A program made the translations under genes and the position numbers. DNA of 64,000 nt, taken from Lumbricus rubellus (Eukaryota > Annelida > Clitellata > Crassiclitellata > Lumbricidae). The notes below the pieces were generated by a model. The model was given only the letters and a program-made list of their open reading frames with translations. It made no database searches and was not told where the DNA came from. The stretch is taken from the NCBI GenBank assembly GCA_945859605.1, contig OX243825.1, positions 33,433,698-33,497,697 of the forward strand, in the 5' to 3' direction. The first letter of the stretch is position 1; the number at the start of each line of letters is the position of its first letter. Below are positions 1 to 9,783 of the stretch, in pieces.

Positions 1-60
1 CCCAATGGGGCACGGGGGACGAACAGACCCCCGGGCCCGTACTAAATCCGCCACTGGGAG
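1..60 (-). repeat. possible hAT-type terminal fragment
   Basis: Read on the minus strand, this begins CAGTGGCGGATTTAGTACGG and runs into G-rich sequence. CAGTGGCGG is a common start of hAT-type terminal repeats in animals. A related end, CAGTGGCGGCGCCAGG, is seen on the minus strand near 993. Only one end is visible, so this is a weak call. Confidence 0.3.
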
Positions 61-114
61 GAGCATATCTCCTCCCTCCAAACTCATCTCTCTAATAGTG
101 GCTCAACACTAGCA

Positions 115-413
115 AGGGATGAGTCTGCTGTCCTGGCTCACAAAACCCTTCGCTCTGCCTCTAGCGGTAAGCTTTTGGTCCCACGTGTTAAAACATCAAC
201 TTGTCAGCGTCATGCTTTCTCAGTTGTAGGTCCTTCTGTCTGGAATAGTCTCCCGGCCGATGCAGATGCGCTTGCTACCTAGGGTTGACTTGTCAGTGTT
301 CTACAAGCTCCTTAAAACTTTTTTGTTTCACCGTGGTTGGACTGGGAGCTCTTCTGAGTGGATTTCTTGAAGGGGCGCTATATAAATTTTTGAAATGAAT
401 GAATGAATGACTA
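115..413 (+). pseudogene. L2-like LINE, 3' terminal fragment
   Basis: The fragment encodes the degraded C-terminal tail of an L2/CR1-type reverse transcriptase. The block HAFSVVGPSVWNSLPA can be read around 212-262, matching the RAFSVAGPxxWNSLP block that ends these proteins. A 3' untranslated tail follows (GAAGGGGCGCTATATAAAT) and then (TGAA)n, the usual L2-type microsatellite tail. Related tails occur at 32.9 kb, 59.0 kb (minus) and in the SINE at 29.3-29.5 kb. It is 5'-truncated and frameshifted, so not functional. Confidence 0.7.
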
Positions 414-1009
414 AGCAATGGTTGCAAATTACAAAAAGAATAGGTTAAGCTTCACAGAATAAGTTTTTTAAATGAGGAAAACCCATTACATATGACATGC
501 CCCTAGGGTTTTCCTATGTATACAGTAGGCCTACCCACATGACAGTATACTTATAAACTTGTTAGGCTATAGGCTTAAACTTTTAACTTTTGAGATTATA
601 GTAGCCTAAAGATTAAGCCCAGTTTTAATTTCTAAGCCCATTTCTTTTGCAATAGTATTTTGACATTCTTATACTGGTAGTCTGCGACTCTGCAAAACGA
701 CTTCTTATTGAAGTTTTCATGGTTTTATCGTTCATATATATAGCTGGCAAAAAGAGCATAAAAATGGTTCCAGTTGAGGTCAACAGAGCCAAAAATGCGT
801 TGGCGGCTTGAGCTCCGCCCCAGACCCCGCTGCGGGAGCTTACGACGCTACCCCAGACCCCCTAGTCGGTATGGGCTTTGTGCCTTCGGCACTCGCAACT
901 TGGCGCCTTCGGCGCTTCGTAAAAAATTTAAGTTGGGCTTAGGACTTCAGCCCCCCCCCCCCCCAAACCTGAAATCCTGGCGCCGCCACTGGCTACAATA
1001 GAGTCTTCA
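414..1009. repeat. AT-rich spacer, then GC-rich dispersed repeat
   Basis: No gene was recognised in 414-774. From about 795 to 990 the sequence turns GC-rich, with pieces such as CCCCAGACCCC and a run of C at 951-964. It ends near 993 in a sequence that reads CAGTGGCGGCGCCAGG on the minus strand, a plausible hAT-type end. Similar GC-rich pieces occur near 28.8 and 29.8 kb. The short open frames here are not convincing genes. Confidence 0.35.
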
Positions 1010-1260
1010 AGTGGGATTGACACCAAATCATTTACTGAAATGGAAGTTTTAACGATGAAAATATTCTTGCTTAAATTAAAGTTGAATTGATGAAAAAGAA
1101 TTGTTATTAGGTAACATTGCATGGGTTTCACCATTGGTCGAATACGAGTCGAGTTGATGAAAAAGAATTCTTGCTAAATAGAAGTTGGAATGATGAAAAT
1201 AAATTTTAATTCATAAATTCCACTTCTCAACAGAAGTGGGATTTATGAAAAACAAAAATA
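1010..1260. repeat. degenerate 'GAAGTTGGATTGATGAAA' repeat block
   Basis: Several diverged copies of a motif close to GAAGTTGAATTGATGAAAA occur at irregular 30-60-bp spacing. The same motif forms the inner arms of the foldback elements further along. No terminal array is visible here, so this is probably a decayed inner arm. Confidence 0.5.
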
Positions 1261-2275
1261 ATGTCGATTGTTAGGTGCTTTGCAGTTTCTAGGCAAAAAA
1301 CTTACCTGCAGCGATAGAGAGGAAAAAGCAAACACATAGACGCAATCTTCGTGAAATTGACATTCTTTTAATTCGGTAATGAATAAATCAGTAGTCAGTC
1401 CATCGATTTATTGCAGAAATATGAATGCGGACACCGACAATTATTTTTATCGCACTGTACTGTATTTTGTTGTCTCAGTCAGTACTGGTAGTCGGAATGT
1501 CTAGTAAGTCTACACGTCGTATATTTCCAATTGGCAGAGTCACGACAAAGAAGACCGACATTCGTGTATTCAGGAATATGACGATGAATATGCACCTAAT
1601 CTAAAAGCATCCTGTAGTCACTTAAGAATAATTGATCTGGGATGTTAAAGGAAATATAGCGACCCCGTGCGAGTATGTAAGTTTTACTCACGGTAAACGT
1701 GTATTTTAGTATGGTAAACGTATACCCTCACCTTACTCACGGGTTATGTTTCACTTTATTATGACGCTCAAAGAAATGTTTTCATCAATCAATCGATCAA
1801 TCAGAATTTATAAAGCACCTTTTAGATCTGTAGGCCTACTCAGATACGCTCCCGTGTGAAAAGAAACAGTCTTCGACAGCTGAAGGTGAAGCTGAGAAGA
1901 GTTTGGGACGTAGCCTATCGTGCGGTCAATGAAGTCTGTTCTAGGTTGTTGGGCCAATCATAAAGCCACATAACCAGAATGCGGAATGAACAATGTACAA
2001 AGGGATCATTAAGTCAACGTTATCGGAGGAAAGATGATAAGTGACCTGAGACTCGCAGACTAGGCCTATATCGCCCTTCTGGCATAGCAAACAAAGGGAT
2101 TCTAAGAGTCGCTAACAAAAGTGATAAAATTGAGTCGGGAAATGGGGATGAATATCGAGTAGGCCTATAAATGTAGTTTTAAAAATGGAAAGCCAGTTCC
2201 TCGAAAGCGATAGCATCAAATTCTATTTGAAGCGGATGGACACCAACTAGATACCATATCTAAACTACTAAGAAT
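1261..2275. other. no gene recognised
   Basis: This is AT-rich sequence with scattered TAGGCCTA words and a (ATCA)-like stretch near 1785. I see no convincing coding region, RNA gene or element boundary. Confidence 0.5.
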
Positions 2276-2528
2276 TTTAATCGGAAAAAATAATAGCCTC
2301 GAAGCCATTTCTCCTTGTAATTTCAGCGGCGATTTAGTATTTTAGTTACAGATGAAAATATTGATAACAAACCACGAAGTGGGATGACAGATGAAAATCT
2401 TCAGACCTAAACAAGAAGCGGGATGATTTTTCTGATATTTTTAGTGCAATAAATACGATGATTGATGCAAATTACAGTTTTCAGGGGGGTAATGTTTAGG
2501 AGGGGGTAATCTGAAACCTTTACACCGG
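2276..2528 (+). mobile_element. snap-back MITE (CCGGTGTAAAGG family), right half
   Basis: The sequence closely matches the right half of the complete copies at 5732-6186 and 48599-49061. It ends in GGGGGTAATCTGAAACCTTT followed by ACACCGG. The left half is absent. It abuts the left end of the larger TIR element that starts near 2537. Confidence 0.8.
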
Positions 2529-3049
2529 TGTCAACCGTGTCATGCGAAAAACTATCCGGCAACATAAACTATCCGGCCACGCCCACTTCGTTGTCAGGAT
2601 ACAATTTCGCACGACATACATCCTCAAAACAACTTAACCTCTCTATCGGTTCTTGTCCATCAACCTGTAAATCTGGCAATTATTTAATACTGTTTACCAC
2701 GTTATGGCTGCTCTACTATTCCTATGTAGGCTTAAAACCAGGGATCAATGTGTGTCAAGTTCGCAAACATATTGGGGTTGAGATTCGCCTACTATATCGA
2801 TTCGCGGGTGACCTCCCCAAGAAGGCACAAACGCCAGGCACGCTCGAACTGGTAATTTCAGCTGGTAAATTCACATATTTGGACTCTATCCATCCCATAG
2901 CGCTTAATAGCGCATATTAAACACCATCAGCACTACCCAGAACAATAGTCACGATTGCGGTACGTGACGTTTTGGCGCCGCCATTGCGCTATAACAATTG
3001 CGTTTAGCAGTCTATTTCCGGTTCAATTTACACGACGCGTGAAACAAAT

Positions 3050-4235
3050 TGACGAAACCCTTGCTGAAATAGAAAGTGAACCGATGAATTTACGGCTTTT
3101 TGTTGCGTGAATTGGAGCTGGATTGATGGAAATGTTTTTGCGGGATTAAGTTATTTTTATATCTTAAAAGGAAAATGGATTCAGGTATTTTTATATCTTA
3201 AATAGAAGCGGGATTAATGATAAACGCTTAAGAAATGGGAGCTGGTTTAAGGTATTTTTATATCCGAAATGGAGGCCGTGGATTAATGAAAAACGATTGA
3301 GAAATGGAAGCTGGATGAAGGTATTTTATGGCTGAAATAGAAGCTGGATTGACGAAATTAACGCTTTAGAAGTGGAAGCTGGATGAAGGTATTTTATGGC
3401 TGAAATAGAAGCTGGATTGACGAACTTAACGATTGAGAAATGGAAGCTGGATGAAGGTATTCCATGGCTGAAATACAAGCTGGATTGACGTGCTTAGCGC
3501 TTAAAAAATGGAAGCTGGATGACATTTTCATCCATCCAACTCCAATAAATCCACAACATATTTATCCATCCAGCTCCAATTTAAGCAAGAACATTTTGTT
3601 CCATCCAGCCCCAATTGATTTAAGAACATTTTTATCCATCCAGCTCCAATTTAAGACAGACATTTTCTTCCATCCAGCTCCAATTTAATCAAAAACATTT
3701 TCATCCATCCAGTTCCAATTTAACACAGACATTTTCGTCCATCCAGCTTCAATTTAATGAAAAATATTTTCATCTATCCAGCTCCAATTGAATAAAGAAC
3801 ATTTTGTTCCATCCAGCTCCAATTGATTTAAGAACATTTTCATCCATTCAGTTCCAATTTAAAACAGACATTTTCTTCATCCAGCTCCAATTTAATCCAA
3901 AACATTTTCTAAAATACCTTCATCTAGTTTCCACTTCTCAAGCGCTGATTTCGTCAATCCAGCTTCTATTTCAGCCATAAAATACCTTCATCCAGCTTCC
4001 ACTTCTCAAGCGCTGATTTCGTCAATCCAGCTTCTATTTATTGCAGCCCATTTTCATCAGTCCGGCTTCTATTTCAGGTATAAAGATACTTAAGTTCGTC
4101 AATCCAGCTTCTATTTCAGCCATAAAATATCTTCATCCAGCTTCCACTTCTCAAGCCCTATTTTCGTCAATACAGCTTCTATTTATTGCAGCACATTTTC
4201 ATCAGTCCAGCATCTAATTCAGGTATAAAGATACT
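3050..4235. repeat. long imperfect hairpin of about 35-bp repeats
   Basis: Positions 3050-3530 carry repeats of GAAATGGAAGCTGGATGAAG-like units. From about 3530 to 4235 the complementary form (CATCCAGCTCCAATTTAA) repeats. Between 3570 and 3710 the period is close to 35 bp. The transcript could fold into a long, mismatched hairpin. The same motif forms the inner arms of elements at 9.8-11.1, 16.2, 17.7-18.4 and 18.5-19.0 kb. Confidence 0.8.
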
Positions 4236-4429
4236 TATTGGACCAGCAATTTACCCTTTCAGATCACGTGAGGAATGTATGTCGAACATACATTCTGAGC
4301 TATTTCGGGCATAACTTTTGAACGGCGTGGAATATCATTACAACATTTACCTCAAAATGTGCGTAAATGAACCTCCTACAATTACCTACAATATCATAAT
4401 TTTATACTCTACAATGAGGGTGACAAAAA

Positions 4430-4520
4430 TTCCGGCGCCAAAACGTCCGGCGCCAAAACGGCGGCGCCAAAACGGCGGCGCCAAAACGTCCGGCGCCAAA
4501 ACGGCGGCGCCAAAACGTCC
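4430..4520 (+). repeat. GGCGCCAAAACG tandem array
   Basis: About six head-to-tail copies of a 14-16-bp unit containing GGCGCCAAAACG. GGCGCC is itself palindromic. This forms the right terminal domain of the foldback element; its inverted partner at 2966-2983 is reduced to one unit. Confidence 0.85.
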
Positions 4521-5731
4521 TGCTTCGTCACGATTGCGTTTAAATCATTATTGTTCCTATTGTAGCCTTCCAACCTGTAAAATGTAGGGAGCAATAGGCT
4601 ACCCGAAGGGAGTGATCCCGCTACTCAGGCCTATTTACCAAGGAAAAATTCTTCATTATAATATGATAAATGATAATAGATCAAGAAACAAATGGAAATG
4701 GGAGTATTTTTGGAATCAATTACAATACAATACAATGTATTATTTTATTTATAACACGCTTTAACAAGACATGTCTTGCACAAAAGCGTGCGGCCTATGA
4801 TGTTAACAGTCGCTACAGCAAAGTCATCTGACAGTGATAACGCAGCCAAAAAATAACACGAGTGACAAGCGAATGAACTCCAAAAGAGTACAGTCGAAAA
4901 GTTTCTCGTATGATGTGAAGTTGAGTTTAAGATCGAAATATTACAGTCCCTGCTTGGTGGTCGAAGCAAAGAACAGCAACGAGCAGAACTATCGCAAAAC
5001 ACGTAGCACTGCAGCGGTACAATCCTCGCTGGAAGACAGTAACTGAAGCATAGAATCCTCTCGTCTCATCGACTCATTCGTGTAGTTTGCGAGTTGAAAT
5101 TAAATAGGGCCTAGTAGCAGTGGGATACTTTAAAAAAAATGGAAAAAATATAGATTAAATGGGTTGTTCATTTTACATTTTTTAATGTGTGTGCACGAAT
5201 TTGGGATTTAAATCGAGTGAGACCTGTTAAAAAGACCTGTTAAGCGTTAAGGGATGGATAGGGTCTAAATATGTGAAGTTACCAACTACCAAGTGAAATT
5301 ATTGCCAGTTCGCTCGTGCCTGACTTTACTGGGAGGTCACACCTGAAACGAATATGTGTGGCGAATCTCAATCTAAATATGCCTGCTAACTTGACACACA
5401 TCAGGAATCACAGGTTAGGCCTACATCGGCCTAATCTTTAGAAGTTCCGACCAAATTTTCGGAGACATTGCAACGCAATAAGATTACAATATTATTGTCT
5501 CGTTCATTATAAATAAATAGACTAAAGATAGAAGGATTTGTAATTATGTAATATTATTTATAAAGATCCCGCATTTTGTTTCCCGCAATCAAATACAATC
5601 AGCCCGGATCATTTTTGTCAACGAAAACGAGGCTGAGGCGTCCGACGTTGCTATCTGACGTCATATGTCACGTGAACCAATTACAGAAGTTTTCCGATAG
5701 TTTTTGTTGCCGGATAGTTTTTCGCATGATA

Positions 5732-6186
5732 CCGGTGTAAAGGTTTCAAATTACCCCCTCCTAAACATTACCCCCCGGTAGCTTGAAACCGGTTTCAGAT
5801 TACCCCCCGAAAACTAGATTTGCATCAATCATCGCATTTATTGCACTGAAAAAATCAGAAAAATCATCCCGCTTCTTGTTTTGGTCTGAAGATTTTCATC
5901 CGTCATCCCACTTCGTGGTTTGTTATCAATATTTTAATCGAGAAAAAATAATAGCCTCGAAGCCATTTCTCCATGTAACTTCAGCGGCGATTTAGTATTT
6001 TAGTTACAGATGAAAATATTGATAACAAACCACGAAGTGGGATGACGGATGAAAATCTTCAAATTAAAACAAGAAGCGGGATCATTTTTCTGATATTTTT
6101 AGTGCAATAAATGCGATGACTGATGCAAATTACAGTTTGCAGGGGCGTAATGTTTAAGAGGGGGTAATTTGAAACCTTTACACCGG
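5732..6186. mobile_element. snap-back MITE (CCGGTGTAAAGG family), complete
   Basis: The ends are CCGGTGTAAAGGTTTCAAAT and its complement. Nearly the whole 455 bp is an imperfect palindrome: ACCACGAAGTGGGATGACGG-type sequence appears in both orientations around a centre near 5960. Subterminal ATTACCCCC units repeat. There is no coding capacity. The left end abuts the right end of the TIR element at 2537-5732. Confidence 0.85.
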
Positions 6187-6204
6187 CAACATCGGTTTTG
6201 AATC

Positions 6205-7671
6205 TTACTCTATCGAAAGAAATTTTGTGTGAGTTCCAGCGTTTATGGTTTGATGACTTAAAGTGTAAGCGCTAACCGCGTGCCCGACAGCTGCTTTCAT
6301 ATCAACATATTTTTTAGTCGCTGCATCGCCGTCACCGCTGGGATCGCGAAGGCCTGTAATGTGAGCACCATGCATAAAGATTGGCTTATACACATTTATT
6401 TTATACGAAAGACTGCCACCATCCATTGACTTAACCATCTCTAACATGGTTTCATTATTTATTCTAAAACGAAATCCAGTCGTCGACAGAAATATAGGCA
6501 CTCCTCCGAAGTCCGGTCCCAAATCATTTCACAGCATTTGTCTCACCGTCACTGTACAAACCGTTCAGATAATTGAAGAAAACTTGGTACTTGTCGGTTA
6601 AATCAACGCCACACACAGAAACCCATTATAAATAGGGCCTACGAAATTTTACATGCAAAAATTAATTCACCTCCGGTTACATCTGAAATTTAATCGGAAT
6701 TAACGCTTGAGAAATGGAAGCTGGAGCCTGGATGAAAGTTTTTTTACAGGTGAAATGGAGGTTGGATTGATGAAAAAACGCAAGAGAACTGGAATCTGGA
6801 TGATGGTTATTTTAGAGTGAAATAGAAGTTGGATTGACGAAAATAACGCATGAGAAATAAAAGCTGGATGAAGGTATTTCTAGATCAGATATAGAAGCCG
6901 GATTGATGAAGAAATGCTTAAGTAATGGAAGCTGGATGAGGGTATTTTTATATCTGAATTAGAAACTGGATTGACGGAAATAACGAGCGAGAAATAGAAG
7001 CTGGACGAAGGTATTTTTTGATCTGAAGTAGAAGCTGGATGCACCCATCTGTCAAGAAATGTACTGGTAAACAAAATGGCCTCAATAATGACGTCATTCT
7101 ATAAAAGGGTGGGTAAGTAAGTATTGGAGAAGCATATCTATGTGATAAGCCATGCGAAATAATTTGGGACCGGACTTCGGAGGAGTGCCGAAATATAATT
7201 GGTAGGTTTAATCGTCCTTCTATTTTATTCGTTGTATTTCCTAAAAATATATTTAAATCTTTATTTACGTCCAAATCCTTGCACCCCATCGACCGCGAAA
7301 GATCCATGCCGTTGCTGCTAAAGAACAAGTCGCCAGTCATTGTATCACCAGTCTTAGACACCTTCGATGCAACTTGTTCATTAACGTATCTCATATTCGT
7401 CAAATGATTATCGTTGGACGGTGAATCGTTGTGATTCGTTATCAAATCAATGGCTTGACCCCAACTTAGAACATCATCCATTCCTGCTGTCGAAATCTTC
7501 GTTGTAGGCAAACCTTTAAACTTGTGTCCACCCATTTTTAAATTTCCAGTCACTGGATTTGCTCCATCCAATTGAAGAAAACATGGATTTATTTGACTAA
7601 GAGTAACACCTCCAGCGATTACTCTTTGTGATGTACCTCCAACATCGGTGTGACCGAATTTATCGACCGGC

Positions 7672-7673
<2 letters not shown>
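6205..7673 (-). pseudogene. fibre-like virion protein of a Polinton/adintovirus-like element, split by a MITE
   Basis: The minus-strand frame starts at an ATG at 7673, runs to about 7190 and resumes at 6488, ending at 6205. Seen: a glycine-rich start, the block MGGHKFKGLP, and near the C-terminus DGDAATKKYVD. Such 'GLPxP...DAATKKYVD' blocks are typical of phage-like tail-fibre and virion fibre proteins; assigning this to a Polinton or adintovirus is inference from the protease-like neighbour. The interruption is the 693-bp MITE at 6497-7189 with 8-bp target duplications. By arithmetic the two coding parts are in the same frame once the element and one duplication are discounted, giving about 255 residues. 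It is not expressible as it stands. No polymerase or integrase gene of the parent element is present. Confidence 0.6.
6497..7189. mobile_element. MITE with 8-bp target duplication, GGCACTCCTCCGAAG family
   Basis: The left end is GGCACTCCTCCGAAGTCCGG. The right end is its inverted match, with about 36 bp of terminal repeat extending to CCCAAATNATTTC. GAAATATA flanks both sides (6489-6496 and 7190-7197), a perfect 8-bp duplication. GG- termini with 8-bp duplications would suit a Merlin-like source, but no transposase is present to test this. The interior from about 6690 to 7060 carries the GAAGCTGGATTGATGAAA repeat in one orientation only. Confidence 0.85.
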
Positions 7674-7710
<37 letters not shown>

Positions 7711-7711
7711 A
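7673..7711. repeat. (TA)n microsatellite between two viral-like genes
   Basis: About 18 TA units lie just upstream of the fibre-like start codon and at the end of the protease-like frame. It may have expanded from a TATA-rich intergenic promoter, but that is inference. Confidence 0.8.
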
Positions 7712-8142
7712 AATAATTTTTGATGCAAGCCATTTATAACTCCTTGTAGATTCATTCCATCGCTCACCATCTTCGTCACATAAAGACACAAATGACCACA
7801 AAATACTTCGTTATCGGGTTGTAATCGCTCGCTGTTATAATAAACAGGACTATGTAAATAATTTAAAAACTTAGTCGGGGGTGGGAGTCCGTAACCATCG
7901 AAACAATACTTTATCGTAGCAGTCTTCATCGAAACAACCCAATATGAGCCCGCCCCACTAGAATCGTCTAGATTAAGAATACCACAGTCATTATCGGACG
8001 GTCTCACAGGTAATTCATCCCCCTGAAAAACTCCCCTAAAATTGCGAATCCTCATCTTCTCAGCAGATTCGATCAGTTGTATATTCGATAAAGGATTGTT
8101 AGGTGACACAACTCCACAGACATCGATTTGTTTGACGCTCAT
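7712..8142 (-). pseudogene. adenain-like cysteine protease, Polinton/adintovirus-like
   Basis: A minus-strand frame starts at the ATG at 8142 and runs about 143 codons before entering the (TA)n tract. The order of blocks matches the compact cysteine protease of adenoviruses and Polintons, which processes capsid proteins: NLDDSSGAGSYWVV, then YCFDGYGLPPP with the acidic residue, then a Q-containing segment and FCGHLC with the nucleophile cysteine. The first block normally carries the catalytic histidine before the tryptophan (HW); here it is tyrosine, one C-to-T change from a His codon. The enzyme is therefore probably dead, unless another His serves. The family call rests on this motif order and the neighbouring fibre-like gene. 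Confidence 0.6.
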
Positions 8143-8360
8143 TTATTAAATGTAAACATTAATTTAAATTTGTTTCATATACTGTAATGTCCATATGCCA
8201 ATCAGGGCCGTCTTATGGTCATTGTAGGCCCTAGGCACTTTTGCACATTAGGCCTAATTTATTCGTAGGCCCCTTGGGTCCATCCAACACAACTCTGTAT
8301 TAATTCAAATTGCAACACATTTACATTATTTCTAAAAATTATGGTGAACCATGTTTTGTG
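8143..8360. other. no gene; repeat-like spacer
   Basis: Upstream of the protease-like gene. A segment near 8206-8275 with CAGGGCCGTCTTATGG and repeated TAGGCC pieces looks like a dispersed repeat end. Nothing else is recognised. Confidence 0.35.
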
Positions 8361-8738
8361 GGTACTTGTTTTTTAATTCACCCCCAACAGTCATTGGTGG
8401 CCAGAAGAGCGTTGATTCTTGCTTGTTAGACGACCACTAAAATTTATAAATTCGATAAAAAATATTTCCTAACGACATAGAAGCGGGATTTAGCACGTGA
8501 GGGTCGGTTAGGGCTCAGGTTAGGCGTCGTGAGGGTCGGTTAGGGTTAGTTTTAGGGTTAGTGCAGTCATTCTGCTGAAATTGAAGCTGGATTGATGAAA
8601 ATGTTCTTGCCTAACTGGAGCTGGATTGACGAAAAATTATTGTTCTCTCAATAGAAGTTGGATAGCAACTATATATTAATTTTTATAGGATGCAGCCAAG
8701 AAACAAAGCTGTTGGGGGTGAATTAAAAAACATGTACC
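8361..8738. mobile_element. MITE with 8-bp target duplication, AATTCACCCCCAACAG family
   Basis: The left end is GGTACTTGTTTTTTAATTCA and the right end its inverted match, about 30 bp in all. GTTTTGTG flanks both sides (8353-8360 and 8739-8746) exactly. The interior includes a degenerate telomere-like stretch (GGTTAGGGTTAG) and one GAAGCTGGATTGATGAAA unit. A second member with its own 8-bp duplication is at 52185-52386. Confidence 0.9.
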
Positions 8739-8746
8739 GTTTTGTG

Positions 8747-9783
8747 AACGCATTCGGTTTTGAGTTTAAATCTCAATCTACTTTTTGTAATATTTATTTT
8801 CGATATCCGCTAAATTTAATATTTCCAGTTTCCGATTTTCGACTTTTGGTTAGCGGCGTTTCGGTCTGAATTCTACCGAAAAATCGTCATCGCTTTTTAA
8901 ATTATAATTTGTCAAATTATTAATACAAATTTCTAAAACAAAATCATGTCTGATGGCTATAAGAGGAAACACAAGACTGGATTTGAGAAATGAAAGAAAA
9001 AGGAACAGAAAGATGAGCACTAAAAATATCAAGGGTGCGTTAAACAAATTTATAAATACAAATTGCAACAAAGACATGTCGGTGACGCATATAGGCATTC
9101 CGTACCCGATTTCGTAGCATTGCAACCCATAAAGCTTTTTCATTGGCCGGTTCCAGATTATGAATATTCATAATCAATGACGCGTTAAGTGCCTTCTCGT
9201 GCGCTGTCGTTGCTGCTGTTCTTGGCATACGGGGGAAAATGGCCGATTGCGGTGCGCATAAAGTTATAAGGAGTTTCCATTCGATAGTGAAGTAATCGAA
9301 AGTGTGAAGGCAGACTTCTAGTCAGAGCAAAAATAAAATGCAAAGGTTACGCGTTGTTACGCGCGAGCCAGCGAATATGTCATCCACCAACAGTACTCAT
9401 CGCTTCAATAATACGCTGTGGTCAACAGCTATAGGCCTATGTGATGCATCAAGCGTCTGCTTCGTTGAATCAACCGCCTCCTGCGATACCAAAAATCAAA
9501 TCTGCGCTACAGAAGTCAATAGGGCCTACATTAGATTTTGCTAGACTTCAGTAGTCTAAATTCGCACCAGTTGAAATAAGTGTTCCACACATTCCCAATA
9601 GTAACTTTAAAAGCTCTAGGTTTATTCTGTTTTCGTTAACTGTCCAATTTTCCATGCCCACTGTTCGACAATCAACCGGGGAAATATGGACACCTTACGC
9701 ACTTTTCATCATATGAACCATAATATACACATGTAGAAAAGATGTTATTGTATAATATGAAACAGAATTGCTATGTCCTTTAA
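8747..9783. other. no gene recognised
   Basis: Two short minus-strand frames (8850-9143, hydrophobic; 9040-9228) overlap each other. Neither shows a domain I recognise. The 9655-9720 segment shares GGGGAAATATGGACAC-like wording with the repeat near 11.2 kb. No element boundaries are clear before 9784. Confidence 0.4.

Larger units (their letters stand above)
2959..4528. mobile_element. foldback element, GGCGCCAAAACGTCC 15-mer family
   Basis: The left end carries GACGTTTTGGCGCCG. The right end has about six tandem units alternating GGCGCCAAAACGTCC with GGCGGCGCCAAAACG-type variants. CACGATTGC, within a 12-bp match GTCACGATTGCG, flanks the element on both sides (2950-2958 and 4529-4537) and fits a 9-bp target duplication. 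The left end starts GGT, like the other foldback families here. The interior is a long inverted array (3050-4235). No transposase gene is present, so this is non-autonomous. Confidence 0.7.
2537..5732. mobile_element. TIR element, ATGCGAAAAACTATCCGG family
   Basis: The left end reads GTGTCATGCGAAAAACTATC. The right end, on the minus strand, reads GTATCATGCGAAAAACTATC, and both continue into CGGCAACA. The shared terminal repeat is about 28 bp, followed by a second ACTATCCGG-like unit. ACCGGTGT flanks both ends and may be the target duplication, although it also belongs to neighbouring MITE ends. No transposase is seen. A nested foldback element occupies 2959-4528. The segment 4539-5690 has no recognised gene. 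A second member is at 50682-52577. Confidence 0.7.

Noticed and set aside
2528..2920. 130-codon plus-strand frame
   Set aside because: It starts in the MITE end and runs through the terminal repeat of a TIR element; no domain is visible.
3464..3960. 35-bp periodic repeats as a CRISPR or satellite
   Set aside because: No spacers, imperfect units, and inverted about a centre near 3530; they are foldback arms.
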